From contig JAFUIO010000002.1 in NCBI GenBank assembly GCA_017468425.1, positions 1 to 64,000 of the forward strand: a DNA stretch of 64,000 nucleotides, read 5' to 3'. Made by a program: the position numbers and the translations under genes. The notes beneath the pieces were generated by a model. The model was not told the origin of the DNA. It made no database searches and saw only the letters and a program-made list of their open reading frames with translations. The DNA comes from Clostridia bacterium. GTDB lineage: Bacteria; Bacillota; Clostridia; Oscillospirales; Acutalibacteraceae. Below are positions 32,573-41,506 of the stretch, one piece after another (position 1 is the stretch's first letter; each line of letters begins with the position of its first letter).

Positions 32573-33025
32573 ATGTTGGAAATCGGAATGAAAGCACCTG
32601 ATTTTACTTTGCAGGACAAAGACGGAAAAGAAGTTTCACTTTCGGACTTTTCAGGCAAGAAAGTAGTTCTGTATTTTTATCCCCGCGATAATACACCGGG
32701 TTGCACACGTCAGGCTTGTGCTTTTGCAGGTCTTTACAAGCAGTTTCAGGAAAAAGGTGTTGAAGTTATCGGCATAAGTAAAGACAGCGTTTCTTCACAT
32801 CAGAAATTTGCCGAAAAGCATTCTCTGAATTTTATATTGCTTTCAGACCCTGAACTTGATGCAATACAGAAATACGGTGTGTGGCAGGAGAAAAAGCTTT
32901 ACGGTAAAGTAAGTATGGGTGTTGTGAGAACAACGTTTATTATTGATGAAGACGGAAATATTGCAAAGATAATGCCTAAGGTAAAGCCTGACACAAATGC
33001 CGCAGAAATACTTGCTGAAATATAA
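32573..33025 (+). CDS. bcp: Bcp/PrxQ-type peroxiredoxin
   Basis: 150 residues. The peroxidatic Cys is in YPRDNTPGCTRQACAF, with the second Cys five residues on, the usual atypical two-Cys arrangement of Bcp proteins. The C-terminal TTFIIDEDGNIAKI strand is typical. It reduces peroxides and is recycled by thioredoxin. The gene is tightly coupled to trxB (2-base gap; AAAAGGAG in the trxB tail), which fits that cycle. Confidence 0.93.
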   Translation: MLEIGMKAPDFTLQDKDGKEVSLSDFSGKKVVLYFYPRDNTPGCTRQACAFAGLYKQFQEKGVEVIGISKDSVSSHQKFAEKHSLNFILLSDPELDAIQKYGVWQEKKLYGKVSMGVVRTTFIIDEDGNIAKIMPKVKPDTNAAEILAEI

Positions 33026-33035
33026 AAATAACATA

Positions 33036-33066
33036 AAAAAGGATGATGCACTGCATCATCCTTTTT
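33036..33066. terminator. Bidirectional terminator
   Basis: A 15-bp perfect inverted repeat (AAAAAGGATGATGCA and its complement) flanked by A- and T-runs lies between the convergent peroxiredoxin and metallophosphoesterase genes. Confidence 0.9.
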
Positions 33067-33068
33067 GT

Positions 33069-34067
33069 TTATACCAATTCAATTGTGTAAGCGGAGTTTG
33101 TAAACCACTGATTTGTAACGAAATTACGGGGTCTGATGATAACTTCGTTTTCGTAAACTTCAAGCTGCATTCCTGTACCTGCCTGAAGAAGACCGAACGT
33201 ATTTATAATACCATATGTGGGAAGGCTGATGTAGGTTACACCGTTTACCTGCTCAACATTTGAAAGACCGTATTTTTCGCCGATATATGTGCATTTTATG
33301 CCTGAATGCATATGGCCGCTGATATAGAATACGTTAGGATATTTTTCCATAACTGATTTTATGTCGTTGATTGAGAGATCAACACCTGAACCGGGCCAGA
33401 TAACCTGTTCTCCGTTAGTACCGTCAACAGGCCAATGGCAACAAACAAAAACAGGTTTTCCTTCTGCAGTTGTTCTTGCAAGTTCAGCGTCAAGGAAGGC
33501 AATCTGTTCAGGTGACATATCCATTGCATCCCAATGTCCGCCGTTGATAACCTCGTCACCAAGCACGATGAATGTATAGCCGTCAATTTCCATGCTGTAA
33601 TAGTTGTGCTCGTGATTTGTTCCGTAATATTCATTTGAATATCTGATGAAGTTTGCCAGAGCCTCTTCACGTGTGATGTTGGTTACATCTCTGTCACCTA
33701 CGTGGCCGATATCGTGGTTGCCGGCAACAGTGATTGTGGGGCAGGGGCTGTATTCTTTGATGATTTCAAAGTGTTCTGCAAGTGAAGGCTCGTCAGCATA
33801 GTTTGTGATGTCACCTGCAACAACAAGAGCGTTGATGTTTGTTTTTGCTCTGCTCATATTTCTCAGGCCTGCTTTAAGAAGCTCAGGGCGGAGAAGCTCA
33901 GTCTGTTCAATGTGAGTGTCAGATATCATTTCAAGAGTGAAAAGACAGTCATCTTTTTTTGTGTCGATAACGGGAGCTTCAATTCCTGCATACGGCACGA
34001 AACATGTCATAAGAATTGACAGAAGAAAAACTCCGAGATTTGAAAAAATTGCATTTGCTACGCTCAT
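33069..34067 (-). CDS. Membrane-anchored calcineurin-like metallophosphoesterase
   Basis: 332 residues. An N-terminal hydrophobic helix (FSNLGVFLLSILMTCFVPYAG) anchors or exports the protein. All five metallophosphoesterase blocks are visible: SDTHIEQ, GDITNY, GNHD, CHWPVDG and GHMHSG. The family cleaves phosphomono- or diesters with a two-metal centre; the substrate is unknown. GGAGGCG precedes the ATG. It may be the last gene of the strand's operon, 68 bases after the L-serine dehydratase. Confidence 0.88.
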   Translation of the reverse strand: MSVANAIFSNLGVFLLSILMTCFVPYAGIEAPVIDTKKDDCLFTLEMISDTHIEQTELLRPELLKAGLRNMSRAKTNINALVVAGDITNYADEPSLAEHFEIIKEYSPCPTITVAGNHDIGHVGDRDVTNITREEALANFIRYSNEYYGTNHEHNYYSMEIDGYTFIVLGDEVINGGHWDAMDMSPEQIAFLDAELARTTAEGKPVFVCCHWPVDGTNGEQVIWPGSGVDLSINDIKSVMEKYPNVFYISGHMHSGIKCTYIGEKYGLSNVEQVNGVTYISLPTYGIINTFGLLQAGTGMQLEVYENEVIIRPRNFVTNQWFTNSAYTIELV

Positions 34068-34135
34068 AGTTGCGCCTCCTTATTGATACATTTTCAAAAA
34101 AAGTGTATTTATTCTAACACAAAGGAAGTGTGTTT

Positions 34136-35350
34136 TCAAGTTGTTTTTTTCTTTTTCAGGTACAATTTTGCGAGACCGCCTTCAGATGTTTCGCGGTAAT
34201 GGAATTTAAGGTCTTTCCCTGTTTCGTACATTGTTTCCACAACAAGGTCGAATGAAATTTTTCTTGTTGAGCTGAGGAAGTTTGCAAGGTTAAGAGCATT
34301 TATAGCTCTCATAGCGGCAATAGCACCGCGTTCAATACAGGGAATCTGCACAAGCCCTGCAATGGGGTCGCAGGTAAGTCCTAAATGATGCTCCATTGCA
34401 ACTTCTGCCGCATATTCAATCTGTTCAATTCTCATACCGAAAATTTCTGCAAGTGCGGCAGCAGCCATAGAACAAGCAGTGCCCATTTCAGCCTGGCAAC
34501 CGCATTCCGCGCCGCTGACAGATGCGTTTGTTTTAACAAGAATACCTATAATACCTGCCACTGCAAGTGCATCGATGATTTTTCTGTCTGAAAAACGCTT
34601 TTTCTCCTGCATATATTTTAAAACTGCAGGTAAAACACTGCTTGCACCGCATGTAGGTGCAGTTACAACGATACCACCGCCTGCATTCTGTTCGCCTACT
34701 GCGAAGGCATATGCACAAACCATTCTGTTTTCATATGTGATTTCACTTTCGTCAATGTGCTGCTGGTCAAGAAGATATCTTGCTTTTCTTTCAACTTTAA
34801 GACCACCGTCAAGTATCCCGTCAGTAAGCAGACCTTCGTTAATACAATCTTTCATTGCTGCCCATACATCGGCAAGGAATTCCTTGATTTCTTCGCCTTC
34901 GTTCTGATAAACGTAGTCACTTATACGGATTCTGTGCTTTTTGCAGTATTTTGCAATTTCAGCAAAGGTATTTTCTTTGTACACTTCTTCAGGAGTAATC
35001 TGAGGTCTGCCTTCTACTGCAAAGTCACCTCCGCCGACGCTCATAACTCGCATTTTTGCAATTTCTTCGCCGTTTTTATATGCAAAAAAGTCTACGGTAT
35101 TTTCGTGGGGGATATCTTCTGTTTTTGTGTCGAAAACAAGTTCGGTTTTTATTCCGCCGAACCCCTGGATAATAGCCTCGTCTGTGTGGTGACCTTTGCC
35201 TGTTTTTGCAAGTGAGCCATAGAGGATAGCTTTGAAAGTGTCAGCCTCAGGGTTTTCCTCTCTGAAAAGAGTAGAGGCCCTGAAAGGTGCCATTGTGTGT
35301 GAGCTTGAAGGTCCTTTGCCGATTTTATAGAGTTCTCTTAATGATTGCAT
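34136..35350 (-). CDS. L-serine ammonia-lyase, iron-sulfur type
   Basis: 404 residues from MQSLRELYKIGKGPSSSHT, the conserved family start (an upstream in-frame extension is non-homologous). The cluster cysteines sit in APTCGAS, CGCQAEMGTACS and LTCDPIAGLVQIPC. Like E. coli SdaA it is a single chain with both the beta-like and alpha-like domains, though about 50 residues shorter. It converts L-serine to pyruvate and ammonia and is oxygen-sensitive. It follows the GDPD-like gene by 17 bases in an operon with a GH89-like protein and a NahK-like kinase, perhaps because mucin glycopeptides supply both sugar and serine. Confidence 0.93.
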   Translation of the reverse strand: MQSLRELYKIGKGPSSSHTMAPFRASTLFREENPEADTFKAILYGSLAKTGKGHHTDEAIIQGFGGIKTELVFDTKTEDIPHENTVDFFAYKNGEEIAKMRVMSVGGGDFAVEGRPQITPEEVYKENTFAEIAKYCKKHRIRISDYVYQNEGEEIKEFLADVWAAMKDCINEGLLTDGILDGGLKVERKARYLLDQQHIDESEITYENRMVCAYAFAVGEQNAGGGIVVTAPTCGASSVLPAVLKYMQEKKRFSDRKIIDALAVAGIIGILVKTNASVSGAECGCQAEMGTACSMAAAALAEIFGMRIEQIEYAAEVAMEHHLGLTCDPIAGLVQIPCIERGAIAAMRAINALNLANFLSSTRKISFDLVVETMYETGKDLKFHYRETSEGGLAKLYLKKKKTT

Positions 35351-35367
35351 TTTACATCTCTGCCTTT

Positions 35368-36228
35368 TTAAGAAGTTATTATGTCGCTTGACGGTGCATT
35401 TGCATTCCATTCGGTAAGAATTGCACGTACAAGTTCAGGTTTTTCTGCGATTATCTGATTCGGTGAATACTGAACTGCTTTCAATGCATCGAGTTCATCT
35501 TCTACACCGTAAAAAGATATTTTAAGCCAGTTTTCTTTGAAAATACTTGAAAATAAAGGACTGAAAGCATTGAAGTCGCAGTTGATTCCGATAGCACCAG
35601 CCTGAGATACTTCAGCAGCAACTGACGAAATATAGTCAGCATCATTTACCTTTGTTTTATCTACTTCGTAATCGAGATAAAAGTCTATGTTGCAGTGTGT
35701 GCGTACATATTTTGCCTGATTTTTGTTAACACCTGTGAAAAAGCAGTAATCTTCCATTTCATAGTTAGTTATGATTCTGTCCAATTCCTCAAGATTTGTA
35801 GCATCGCACAGACGAAAGTTGACAAAATGACGTCTTGTATTTTCTTTTGCTGCTTCTTCACTGAGGTAGCTTATAAGGTATTCAAAGGGCATTGTGTTTT
35901 CTGTTATTGCGTCTGCACTTTCAGCGATGTAAGCAACGGCTTCATCGTCAAAACACACGTCAAGTTCAATGCAGTCAGCATCGTGTTCAAGTGCAGATTT
36001 AACGTAAAGCAGTGAATTTTTTTTGTTATCTTTGAATCCGTTTGAAGCTGTAATCAGACCGCTTTCAGGGAAACTGTAATAGTTTTCGAAAAGACTTTCT
36101 TTAGCTGATTTTACAGCGGCATTTTTAATTGACGGTATTGCTATCAATGCCGTAAAAGCTACCATAACTGCAAGAACAACAAGGCAAGATACTGCAATGA
36201 GAAGGTGTTTTTTGTTAAACTTCTTCAT
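35368..36228 (-). CDS. GDPD-like membrane protein lacking catalytic residues
   Basis: 286 residues with an N-terminal transmembrane helix at about 9-32. The rest follows the glycerophosphodiester phosphodiesterase barrel: LITASNGFKDNKKNSLLYVKSAL, then ADCIELDV. The usual His-Arg of HRG is Ala-Ser here, the PENT glutamate is not conserved, and the later HD is replaced by Glu-Ser in IAESAD. Activity of the normal type is therefore doubtful. The ATG overlaps the stop of the upstream kinase gene by one base (TGATG), so translation is coupled. It may bind rather than cut a phosphodiester or sugar. Confidence 0.65.
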   Translation of the reverse strand: MKKFNKKHLLIAVSCLVVLAVMVAFTALIAIPSIKNAAVKSAKESLFENYYSFPESGLITASNGFKDNKKNSLLYVKSALEHDADCIELDVCFDDEAVAYIAESADAITENTMPFEYLISYLSEEAAKENTRRHFVNFRLCDATNLEELDRIITNYEMEDYCFFTGVNKNQAKYVRTHCNIDFYLDYEVDKTKVNDADYISSVAAEVSQAGAIGINCDFNAFSPLFSSIFKENWLKISFYGVEDELDALKAVQYSPNQIIAEKPELVRAILTEWNANAPSSDIITS

Positions 36229-37346
36229 CACTTGCTGTACCTCCCGTAGAGTTCATCTGTGATTTTATTGAGTTCATCCATATGTTCTTCAATATCTTTA
36301 ACAAGAGCAAACTGTGTTCTGCATCTTACAAGGTTGTGGTCTGCGTAATCTGTGTGGAAATAAACGTCTCCGTCAAGGTAGTCTGTAAGGAATCTCATAC
36401 CGCATTCAAAAGTAAGAAGCTTTGCTGAAAAAGCAAGGTTTTCTGCTTCTGTGGGAGTAAGGCTTTTACCTGCAGTTGAAAGGTAGCCTTCTGTGTATGC
36501 CTTGTAAAGGTCAACGTTGAGTTTCATCTTTGATGCATCTTTTTCGTCTTCTGCAGCAGTACCTGCACCTGAGCGGATGGCATCACCGAAATCATAAAGT
36601 GAAACGCCGGGCATAACTGTGTCAAGGTCGAGTATACAAAGACCGAGGTTTGACTGATTATCAAACATAATGTTGTTGATTTTTGTATCGTTATGTGTAA
36701 CTCTTATGGGAAGTTTACCTTCAGCAATAAGATTTACAAGCTTTTCTGCATCTTTTTCTCTCTGAAGAACAAAGTCGATTTCTTCTTTTACGTTATCTTT
36801 TCTGCCTGATTTGTTTGCTTCAAGTGCAACAAGGAAATTTTTGAAACGCTGTTTTGTGTTGTGGAAATCAGGAATAGTTTCGTGAAGTGTGCTTCCGTCA
36901 AAGTCAGCAAGCTTACTCATAAAATCGCCGAAAGCCGCACCTGCATTATAGAAAACCTGCGGATTTTCTATAGTGTCACAGGAGTAAGCATCTGTAATAA
37001 AGTTAACACATCTCCAGAATGTGCCGTCAGCCATAATGTGATAGGGATTTCCGTCTTTTGCGATAAGCGCATAAAGTGCTTCTCTTTCAGTGTCACCGCC
37101 GTTTTGTCTGATTTTTTCAGCAAGGTGGCTTGTAACATTAACCATATTTTCCATAAGCTGAACAGGTGTTTTGAAAACGTTTGTGTTGATTTTCTGAGCA
37201 ATATACTGTTTGTTTTTACCGTTTATGTCAAACTGTAAAGCAAAAGTAGTATTGATATGACCTGCAGTGATGTGTCTGTAGCCCGTGTAATTGCCTTCAA
37301 ATTCGTATGAAGAGAGAATTTCTTCAATGTACTGTGTTGTTTCCAT
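36228..37346 (-). CDS. Sugar kinase of the APH fold, N-acetylhexosamine 1-kinase-like
   Basis: 372 residues. The phosphotransferase core shows ITAGHINTTFAL near the N-terminus, VTHNDTKINNIMF (catalytic loop) and CILDLDTVMPG (metal-binding Asp). The length and these motifs resemble bifidobacterial NahK, which phosphorylates GlcNAc or GalNAc at C1 for salvage of mucin and milk sugars. AAAGGAG precedes the ATG, 18 bases after the GH89-like gene. That neighbour's family releases GlcNAc, which supports the assignment. Other APH-fold kinases (choline, homoserine) fit less well. Confidence 0.7.
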   Translation of the reverse strand: METTQYIEEILSSYEFEGNYTGYRHITAGHINTTFALQFDINGKNKQYIAQKINTNVFKTPVQLMENMVNVTSHLAEKIRQNGGDTEREALYALIAKDGNPYHIMADGTFWRCVNFITDAYSCDTIENPQVFYNAGAAFGDFMSKLADFDGSTLHETIPDFHNTKQRFKNFLVALEANKSGRKDNVKEEIDFVLQREKDAEKLVNLIAEGKLPIRVTHNDTKINNIMFDNQSNLGLCILDLDTVMPGVSLYDFGDAIRSGAGTAAEDEKDASKMKLNVDLYKAYTEGYLSTAGKSLTPTEAENLAFSAKLLTFECGMRFLTDYLDGDVYFHTDYADHNLVRCRTQFALVKDIEEHMDELNKITDELYGRYSK

Positions 37347-37364
37347 ATTTTCGGCTCCTTTATT

Positions 37365-39461
37365 TTAACTGAAATATTTGTTTACTATGTTATCGCAGAT
37401 TGTGAGTGTGTCTTTTTCTTCAAATTCAGGCGGGTTGAAAGTAAGGATTACCCCTTGCTCAAACCTTGCCATATCACTGTAGAAGGGAGTTGATGTGAAA
37501 ATATCGCGGTCGTTAATCTGTTTTCTTGATTTTTCCTGGAAACCAAGGAATTTGAACTGACCTGAAATGTGCTCGAAGAATTTCTGCCATCTGATTTTCT
37601 GATAGCAGGGCAGGAAATTACCGAGCAACTGCCAGCCGTAGTCATAACGCTGATTATCTTCAATCATCGGTCCCCAGAGTCCGATTGATGCAATGTAGTT
37701 TATGATAAAATATGTAAGTTCATCGTCGGTTTCTGCAAGCTTTTTCAGTTCATCAATATAACAGCTTGCGTTGAATAATTTATGGCAGACGAGCATTTCG
37801 TTCACATCGTCAATAATACCGAGGAATTTCTGTGATTTTTCTTCCAGAGGTTCCATTTTTCTTTCTCTGTAAGCGTTTGCTGTTTCACCGTGTAAGGGGA
37901 AGGCAATATTGTCAAGTAACTGCTTTGCAATATTTATTACATCGTATCTGTACGCCTCGTTGTCGCAATCAAGTTTGCGGAGTGAACGGTAAATTTCGAG
38001 AAGGTCATCGTTATCATAAAGCGGTTCAACTCTGTCATAAAGGCCTGTGTGTCTTAAGTTAAGCTGAGGTCTTGTGCAGATTGCAGAGCCTACGGGCACA
38101 GCACTGTGTTCTTTTGAATAACAGGTTTTTCTGTAAAGAGAAAGTCGCTTTTCAGCATTATCATCAGTTGTGCCGTAACGTGCAATTTCATATTTTTTAT
38201 ACCATTCAGTAAGGTCGATTTTACCTTTTTCGGTAAGCACATCAAATGAAAGTGCAAAGAACATAGGATTCTGGTTAAGGTTTTCGGGAAAAAGTCCTGC
38301 ACCCACAGCATTCGGATATTTTTCCTTGCATTCAAGATAAGGGTTATCGGCAATTTCGTCGATATCACCCTGCATACTGTTGTGTGAGTTATTATGTTGG
38401 GAATTACCCAGAATAAATTCGCAACCGTTGAAACCGTTTGCCTTTTCGTGCATTGCAGAGTCAATATCAAGCACAAGGGTATTGCATCTTTTTATTTTGG
38501 ACATAAACTCAGGCCTGTAACCTTCGCTTGAGAAAACGAGTGTTGCGTTTTCGTTATAGAAATCGGCTGCTCTGTCAAGCTCTTTTGCAGCATTTTCAAG
38601 GTAAGCAATTTCCTTTTTCTTTGTACCTGCAGAAGAAGCACAAAGCTGATTGCAGAGATAGTAGTCTGATGTGCCTAAGTATTCATCCTGCACTTCAAGA
38701 TATTTAAGGAAAAATCTTCTGAAGCTGGGCGAATCAATTCTGAATTTATATGTTTTTGCAAAAGCTGCCCATTTATCTTCAACAATTATTTCTTTTGCAC
38801 CGAAAAGTTTGGTTGTAATATCAGGAACAAGACCTGAGAAAGTTGACAGAATAGGTGTGATGCCCAATTCTTTCATACGTGCAACAACTTTTTTGCCCAT
38901 TTCAAGGTTTCTTTCGATATGCTCAAAGGTTTTGCTGGGAATATAGTTGTAGAATCTGTTGGACATCTGCCAGGAATAAAAAGCGGGTCCTGAAACAAAT
39001 TCAAGAGCAAAATCCTGGGGGAAATCCATTTTTATCAATGTATAGAAACACACGCCTTCGTTTCCCACAAGGTTTACTGCCATATTGATGCCGTTTATTG
39101 CAAGTGTATCAAGAAATTTTTCCCATTTTTCAAAATTCCATTTCCACGCATCGTTTGAATATAAGGTGTAGTCGCCGAAAACTCTCAGCTTCTGCGGAAT
39201 GTAAGCAGAAAACTCTTTTTCGGGCAGGGGAGCCTCTGTGATTTCTCCCATATCACCGCAACAGGGTGTTATTTTTTTATTAAGGCAATTTTCAAGATAT
39301 TTGCCGAAAGCCTTTGCTATGCAGACATTGTCTGTGCCTGAAAGGCAGATTTTTCCGTCTTTTGTTTTATATCCGTACCAATCCTGCTCAGTTGTCTTTT
39401 CAACAATTTCATATATAAAGCAATCTTTAATCTGTGGTGCGATTCTGCTGATTAAATCCAA
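37365..39461 (-). CDS. GH89-like protein (alpha-N-acetylglucosaminidase family)
   Basis: 698 residues with no signal peptide. The start is TTG, with GGAGGT 8 bases upstream. GH89/NAGLU landmarks occur in order: NFEKWEKFLDTLAINGINMAV, GPAFYSWQMSN, VARMKELGITPILSTFSGLVP, TLVLDIDSAM, NSQHNNSHNSMQGDID and VGAGLFPENLNQNP with one predicted catalytic Glu. Where the family has the other catalytic Glu in FNEM, this protein reads CNQL. The protein may therefore be an altered or non-canonical member. It heads an operon with a NahK-like kinase, a GDPD-like protein and L-serine dehydratase, consistent with intracellular GlcNAc use. Confidence 0.75.
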   Translation of the reverse strand: MDLISRIAPQIKDCFIYEIVEKTTEQDWYGYKTKDGKICLSGTDNVCIAKAFGKYLENCLNKKITPCCGDMGEITEAPLPEKEFSAYIPQKLRVFGDYTLYSNDAWKWNFEKWEKFLDTLAINGINMAVNLVGNEGVCFYTLIKMDFPQDFALEFVSGPAFYSWQMSNRFYNYIPSKTFEHIERNLEMGKKVVARMKELGITPILSTFSGLVPDITTKLFGAKEIIVEDKWAAFAKTYKFRIDSPSFRRFFLKYLEVQDEYLGTSDYYLCNQLCASSAGTKKKEIAYLENAAKELDRAADFYNENATLVFSSEGYRPEFMSKIKRCNTLVLDIDSAMHEKANGFNGCEFILGNSQHNNSHNSMQGDIDEIADNPYLECKEKYPNAVGAGLFPENLNQNPMFFALSFDVLTEKGKIDLTEWYKKYEIARYGTTDDNAEKRLSLYRKTCYSKEHSAVPVGSAICTRPQLNLRHTGLYDRVEPLYDNDDLLEIYRSLRKLDCDNEAYRYDVINIAKQLLDNIAFPLHGETANAYRERKMEPLEEKSQKFLGIIDDVNEMLVCHKLFNASCYIDELKKLAETDDELTYFIINYIASIGLWGPMIEDNQRYDYGWQLLGNFLPCYQKIRWQKFFEHISGQFKFLGFQEKSRKQINDRDIFTSTPFYSDMARFEQGVILTFNPPEFEEKDTLTICDNIVNKYFS

Positions 39462-39491
39462 TTCTAACTACCTCCGCATACAATTATAATC

Positions 39492-39520
39492 ATTATATCA
39501 CAAACAAACAAAAAAGTCAT
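39492..39520 (-). promoter_or_regulatory. Extended -10 promoter of the GH89-like operon
   Basis: On the minus strand: ATGACT, a 17-base spacer, then TGATATAAT, an extended -10 (TGnTATAAT). The -35 is weak. It lies about 30 bases before the TTG start. Confidence 0.55.
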
Positions 39521-39574
39521 TACTTTCAATGGAAATATAAATTTAATTTTTTTGTCTAAATATTACAAAACTTG

Positions 39575-39603
39575 TTGAAAAAAATATTGCGGTGTGGTAG
39601 AAT
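39575..39603 (+). promoter_or_regulatory. Promoter of ThuA-Gfo/Idh genes
   Basis: TTGAAA, a 17-base spacer, then TAGAAT, about 34 bases before the ThuA-like ATG. Confidence 0.6.
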
Positions 39604-39637
39604 TAACGATAACAATGCACTGAAGGAGTGTTGCATA

Positions 39638-40369
39638 ATGATAAAAGTTACAGTATGGCACGAAAATTATCACGACAGAACAGACGAAGCAACAATGGCA
39701 ATGTATCCGGGCGGAATGCATAATGTTATTGCATCTTTCCTTAAAACTGATGAAGAATTGCTTGTAAGAACAGCAACTCTTGACCAGCCTGAATGCGGTT
39801 TGCCTGATGAACTTCTTGAAGATACAGATGTACTTCTCTGGTGGGGTCACGCAAAGCACGATGATGTGCCCGATGAACTTGCAAAAAAAGTTCACGAGAG
39901 AGTTCTTCGCGGAATGGGTATAATTTTCCTTCATTCTGCTCATATGTCAAAGCCTTTCCGTCTTACAATGGGTACAAGCTGTACTCTTAAATGGAGAGAT
40001 AACGACAGAGAAAGATTGTGGACAGTATTACCTCAGCATCCTATTGCAAAGGGTGTAAGCGAATATATTGAGCTTGAAAGCGAAGAAATGTACGGCGAAA
40101 GATTTGATATTCCTCAGCCTGATGAACTGATTTTCCTTGGCTGGTTTGCAGGGGGAGAGGTTTTCCGTTCAGGTTGTACATGGTATAAAGGTCTCGGTAA
40201 GGTTTTCTATTTCCAGCCGGGTCACGAAACTAACCCCAGCTATCACAATGCTGATGTGCAGAAGATTATTACAAATGCAGTTAAATGGGCAGCTCCGCAG
40301 GTAATAGTTGAAAAACTTGATTGCCCCCATTATGCTTCCCTTGAAAAGAAAAGACTTGAAAATAACTGA
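39638..40369 (+). CDS. ThuA-like glutamine-amidotransferase-fold protein
   Basis: 243 residues from MIKVTVWHENYHD (GAAGGAG 8 bases upstream). The ThuA-type fold is recognised by LLWWGHAKHDDV, GMGIIFLHSAHMSKPF, GWFAGGEVFRSG and the terminal GKVFYFQPGHETNPSY. ThuA is linked to trehalose and other disaccharide catabolism, where it acts next to oxidoreductases of 3-keto sugars. The Gfo/Idh/MocA gene begins 15 bases after its stop, matching that pairing. The sugar concerned is not known. Confidence 0.85.
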   Translation: MIKVTVWHENYHDRTDEATMAMYPGGMHNVIASFLKTDEELLVRTATLDQPECGLPDELLEDTDVLLWWGHAKHDDVPDELAKKVHERVLRGMGIIFLHSAHMSKPFRLTMGTSCTLKWRDNDRERLWTVLPQHPIAKGVSEYIELESEEMYGERFDIPQPDELIFLGWFAGGEVFRSGCTWYKGLGKVFYFQPGHETNPSYHNADVQKIITNAVKWAAPQVIVEKLDCPHYASLEKKRLENN

Positions 40370-40384
40370 AAGGATTGACAGATT

Positions 40385-41446
40385 ATGAAAAAAGTAAGAA
40401 TCGGTATTATCGGTAACGGCGGTATCTGTAAAGGTGCTCACGTGCCAACATATCTCAAAGATGAAAGAGTTGAAATTGTAGGCGTTTGCGATATTATTGA
40501 AGAACGTGCACAGTTTTTAAAAGATGAATATTTCCCCGAAGCTAAGGTTTACACAGATTACAAAGAACTTCTTAAAGATGAAACTATTGATTCTGTTGAT
40601 ATCTGTACTCCCAACTATCTCCACTCAATTATAGCGGTTGATGCTTTCAAAGCAGGTAAACACGTTTTCTGCGAAAAGCCTGATGCTATTGATGTTACAG
40701 AAGTTCTTAAAATGCAGAAAGCAGCAGACGAAGCAGGTAAAGTTCTTATGGTTATGAGAAATAACCGTTTTGTAGCTGCTTCTCAGTATGCTAAAAAATA
40801 CATCGATGCAGGTAAAATGGGCGAAGTTTACGCAGGTCGTTGCGGATGGCAGAGAAGACGCGGTATCCCCGGTAAAGGCGGCTGGTTTACAACAAAAGCA
40901 CAATCAGGCGGCGGTCCTCTTATCGACCTTGGTGTACATATGATTGACCTTGCAATCTGGCTTATGGGTAATCCCACTCCTGTTTCAGTAAGTGCAAATA
41001 CATTCTGCAAATTTGCAGATAACGATACAAGCGACTCTGTAAACTCTGATTTCGGCGATAAGAATTCAGAGGGTACATTTGACGTTGAAGACCTTGCAAT
41101 GGGTATGATAAGATTTGATAACGGTGCAGTGCTTCAGATTGAATTCAGCTGGGCATCAAATATCAAGAGAGAACGCCGTTTTGTTGAATTACGCGGTACA
41201 AAATCAGGTCTTAAATGGGAAAATGATGATGTTGAAATCTTCACAGAAGAAGCAGGTCAGCTTCTCGACATCAAACCTGCAGGAAACCTTGAAAGCAAAG
41301 GTCACCACAACAACCTTGTTCATTACCTTGATGTGCTCACAAAGGGTGCAGATGCTTGCTTCAAACCTCAGCAGGGTGTTGATATGATTAAGATTCTCTG
41401 TGCGATTTACAAATCAGCAGAAACAGGCAAAGAAGTAGTTCTTTAA
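40385..41446 (+). CDS. Gfo/Idh/MocA family oxidoreductase
   Basis: 353 residues. The N-terminal NAD(P) motif is GIIGNGGICKGAHVP. The family signature CEKPDAIDV with the catalytic-type Lys lies at about residue 98, and GGPLIDLGVHMIDLAIWLMG marks the second domain. The family oxidises or epimerises sugars and inositols. It lies directly after the ThuA-like gene, as in pathways that go through 3-keto sugars. GAAAGGAT lies before the ATG. A GC-rich stem-loop separates it from a second Gfo/Idh/MocA gene. Confidence 0.9.
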   Translation: MKKVRIGIIGNGGICKGAHVPTYLKDERVEIVGVCDIIEERAQFLKDEYFPEAKVYTDYKELLKDETIDSVDICTPNYLHSIIAVDAFKAGKHVFCEKPDAIDVTEVLKMQKAADEAGKVLMVMRNNRFVAASQYAKKYIDAGKMGEVYAGRCGWQRRRGIPGKGGWFTTKAQSGGGPLIDLGVHMIDLAIWLMGNPTPVSVSANTFCKFADNDTSDSVNSDFGDKNSEGTFDVEDLAMGMIRFDNGAVLQIEFSWASNIKRERRFVELRGTKSGLKWENDDVEIFTEEAGQLLDIKPAGNLESKGHHNNLVHYLDVLTKGADACFKPQQGVDMIKILCAIYKSAETGKEVVL

Positions 41447-41457
41447 TTTAAACTAAC

Positions 41458-41475
41458 GGGCGGCATTTGCCGCCC
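41458..41475 (+). terminator. Intra-operon GC hairpin
   Basis: A 7-bp GC-only stem (GGGCGGC / GCCGCCC) with an ATTT loop is followed by TTATTTAC. It sits between the two Gfo/Idh/MocA genes. The imperfect T-run suggests partial termination or a stability element. Confidence 0.6.
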
Positions 41476-41506
41476 TTATTTACATCATAAAGGTGGTGTT
41501 TTGCTG

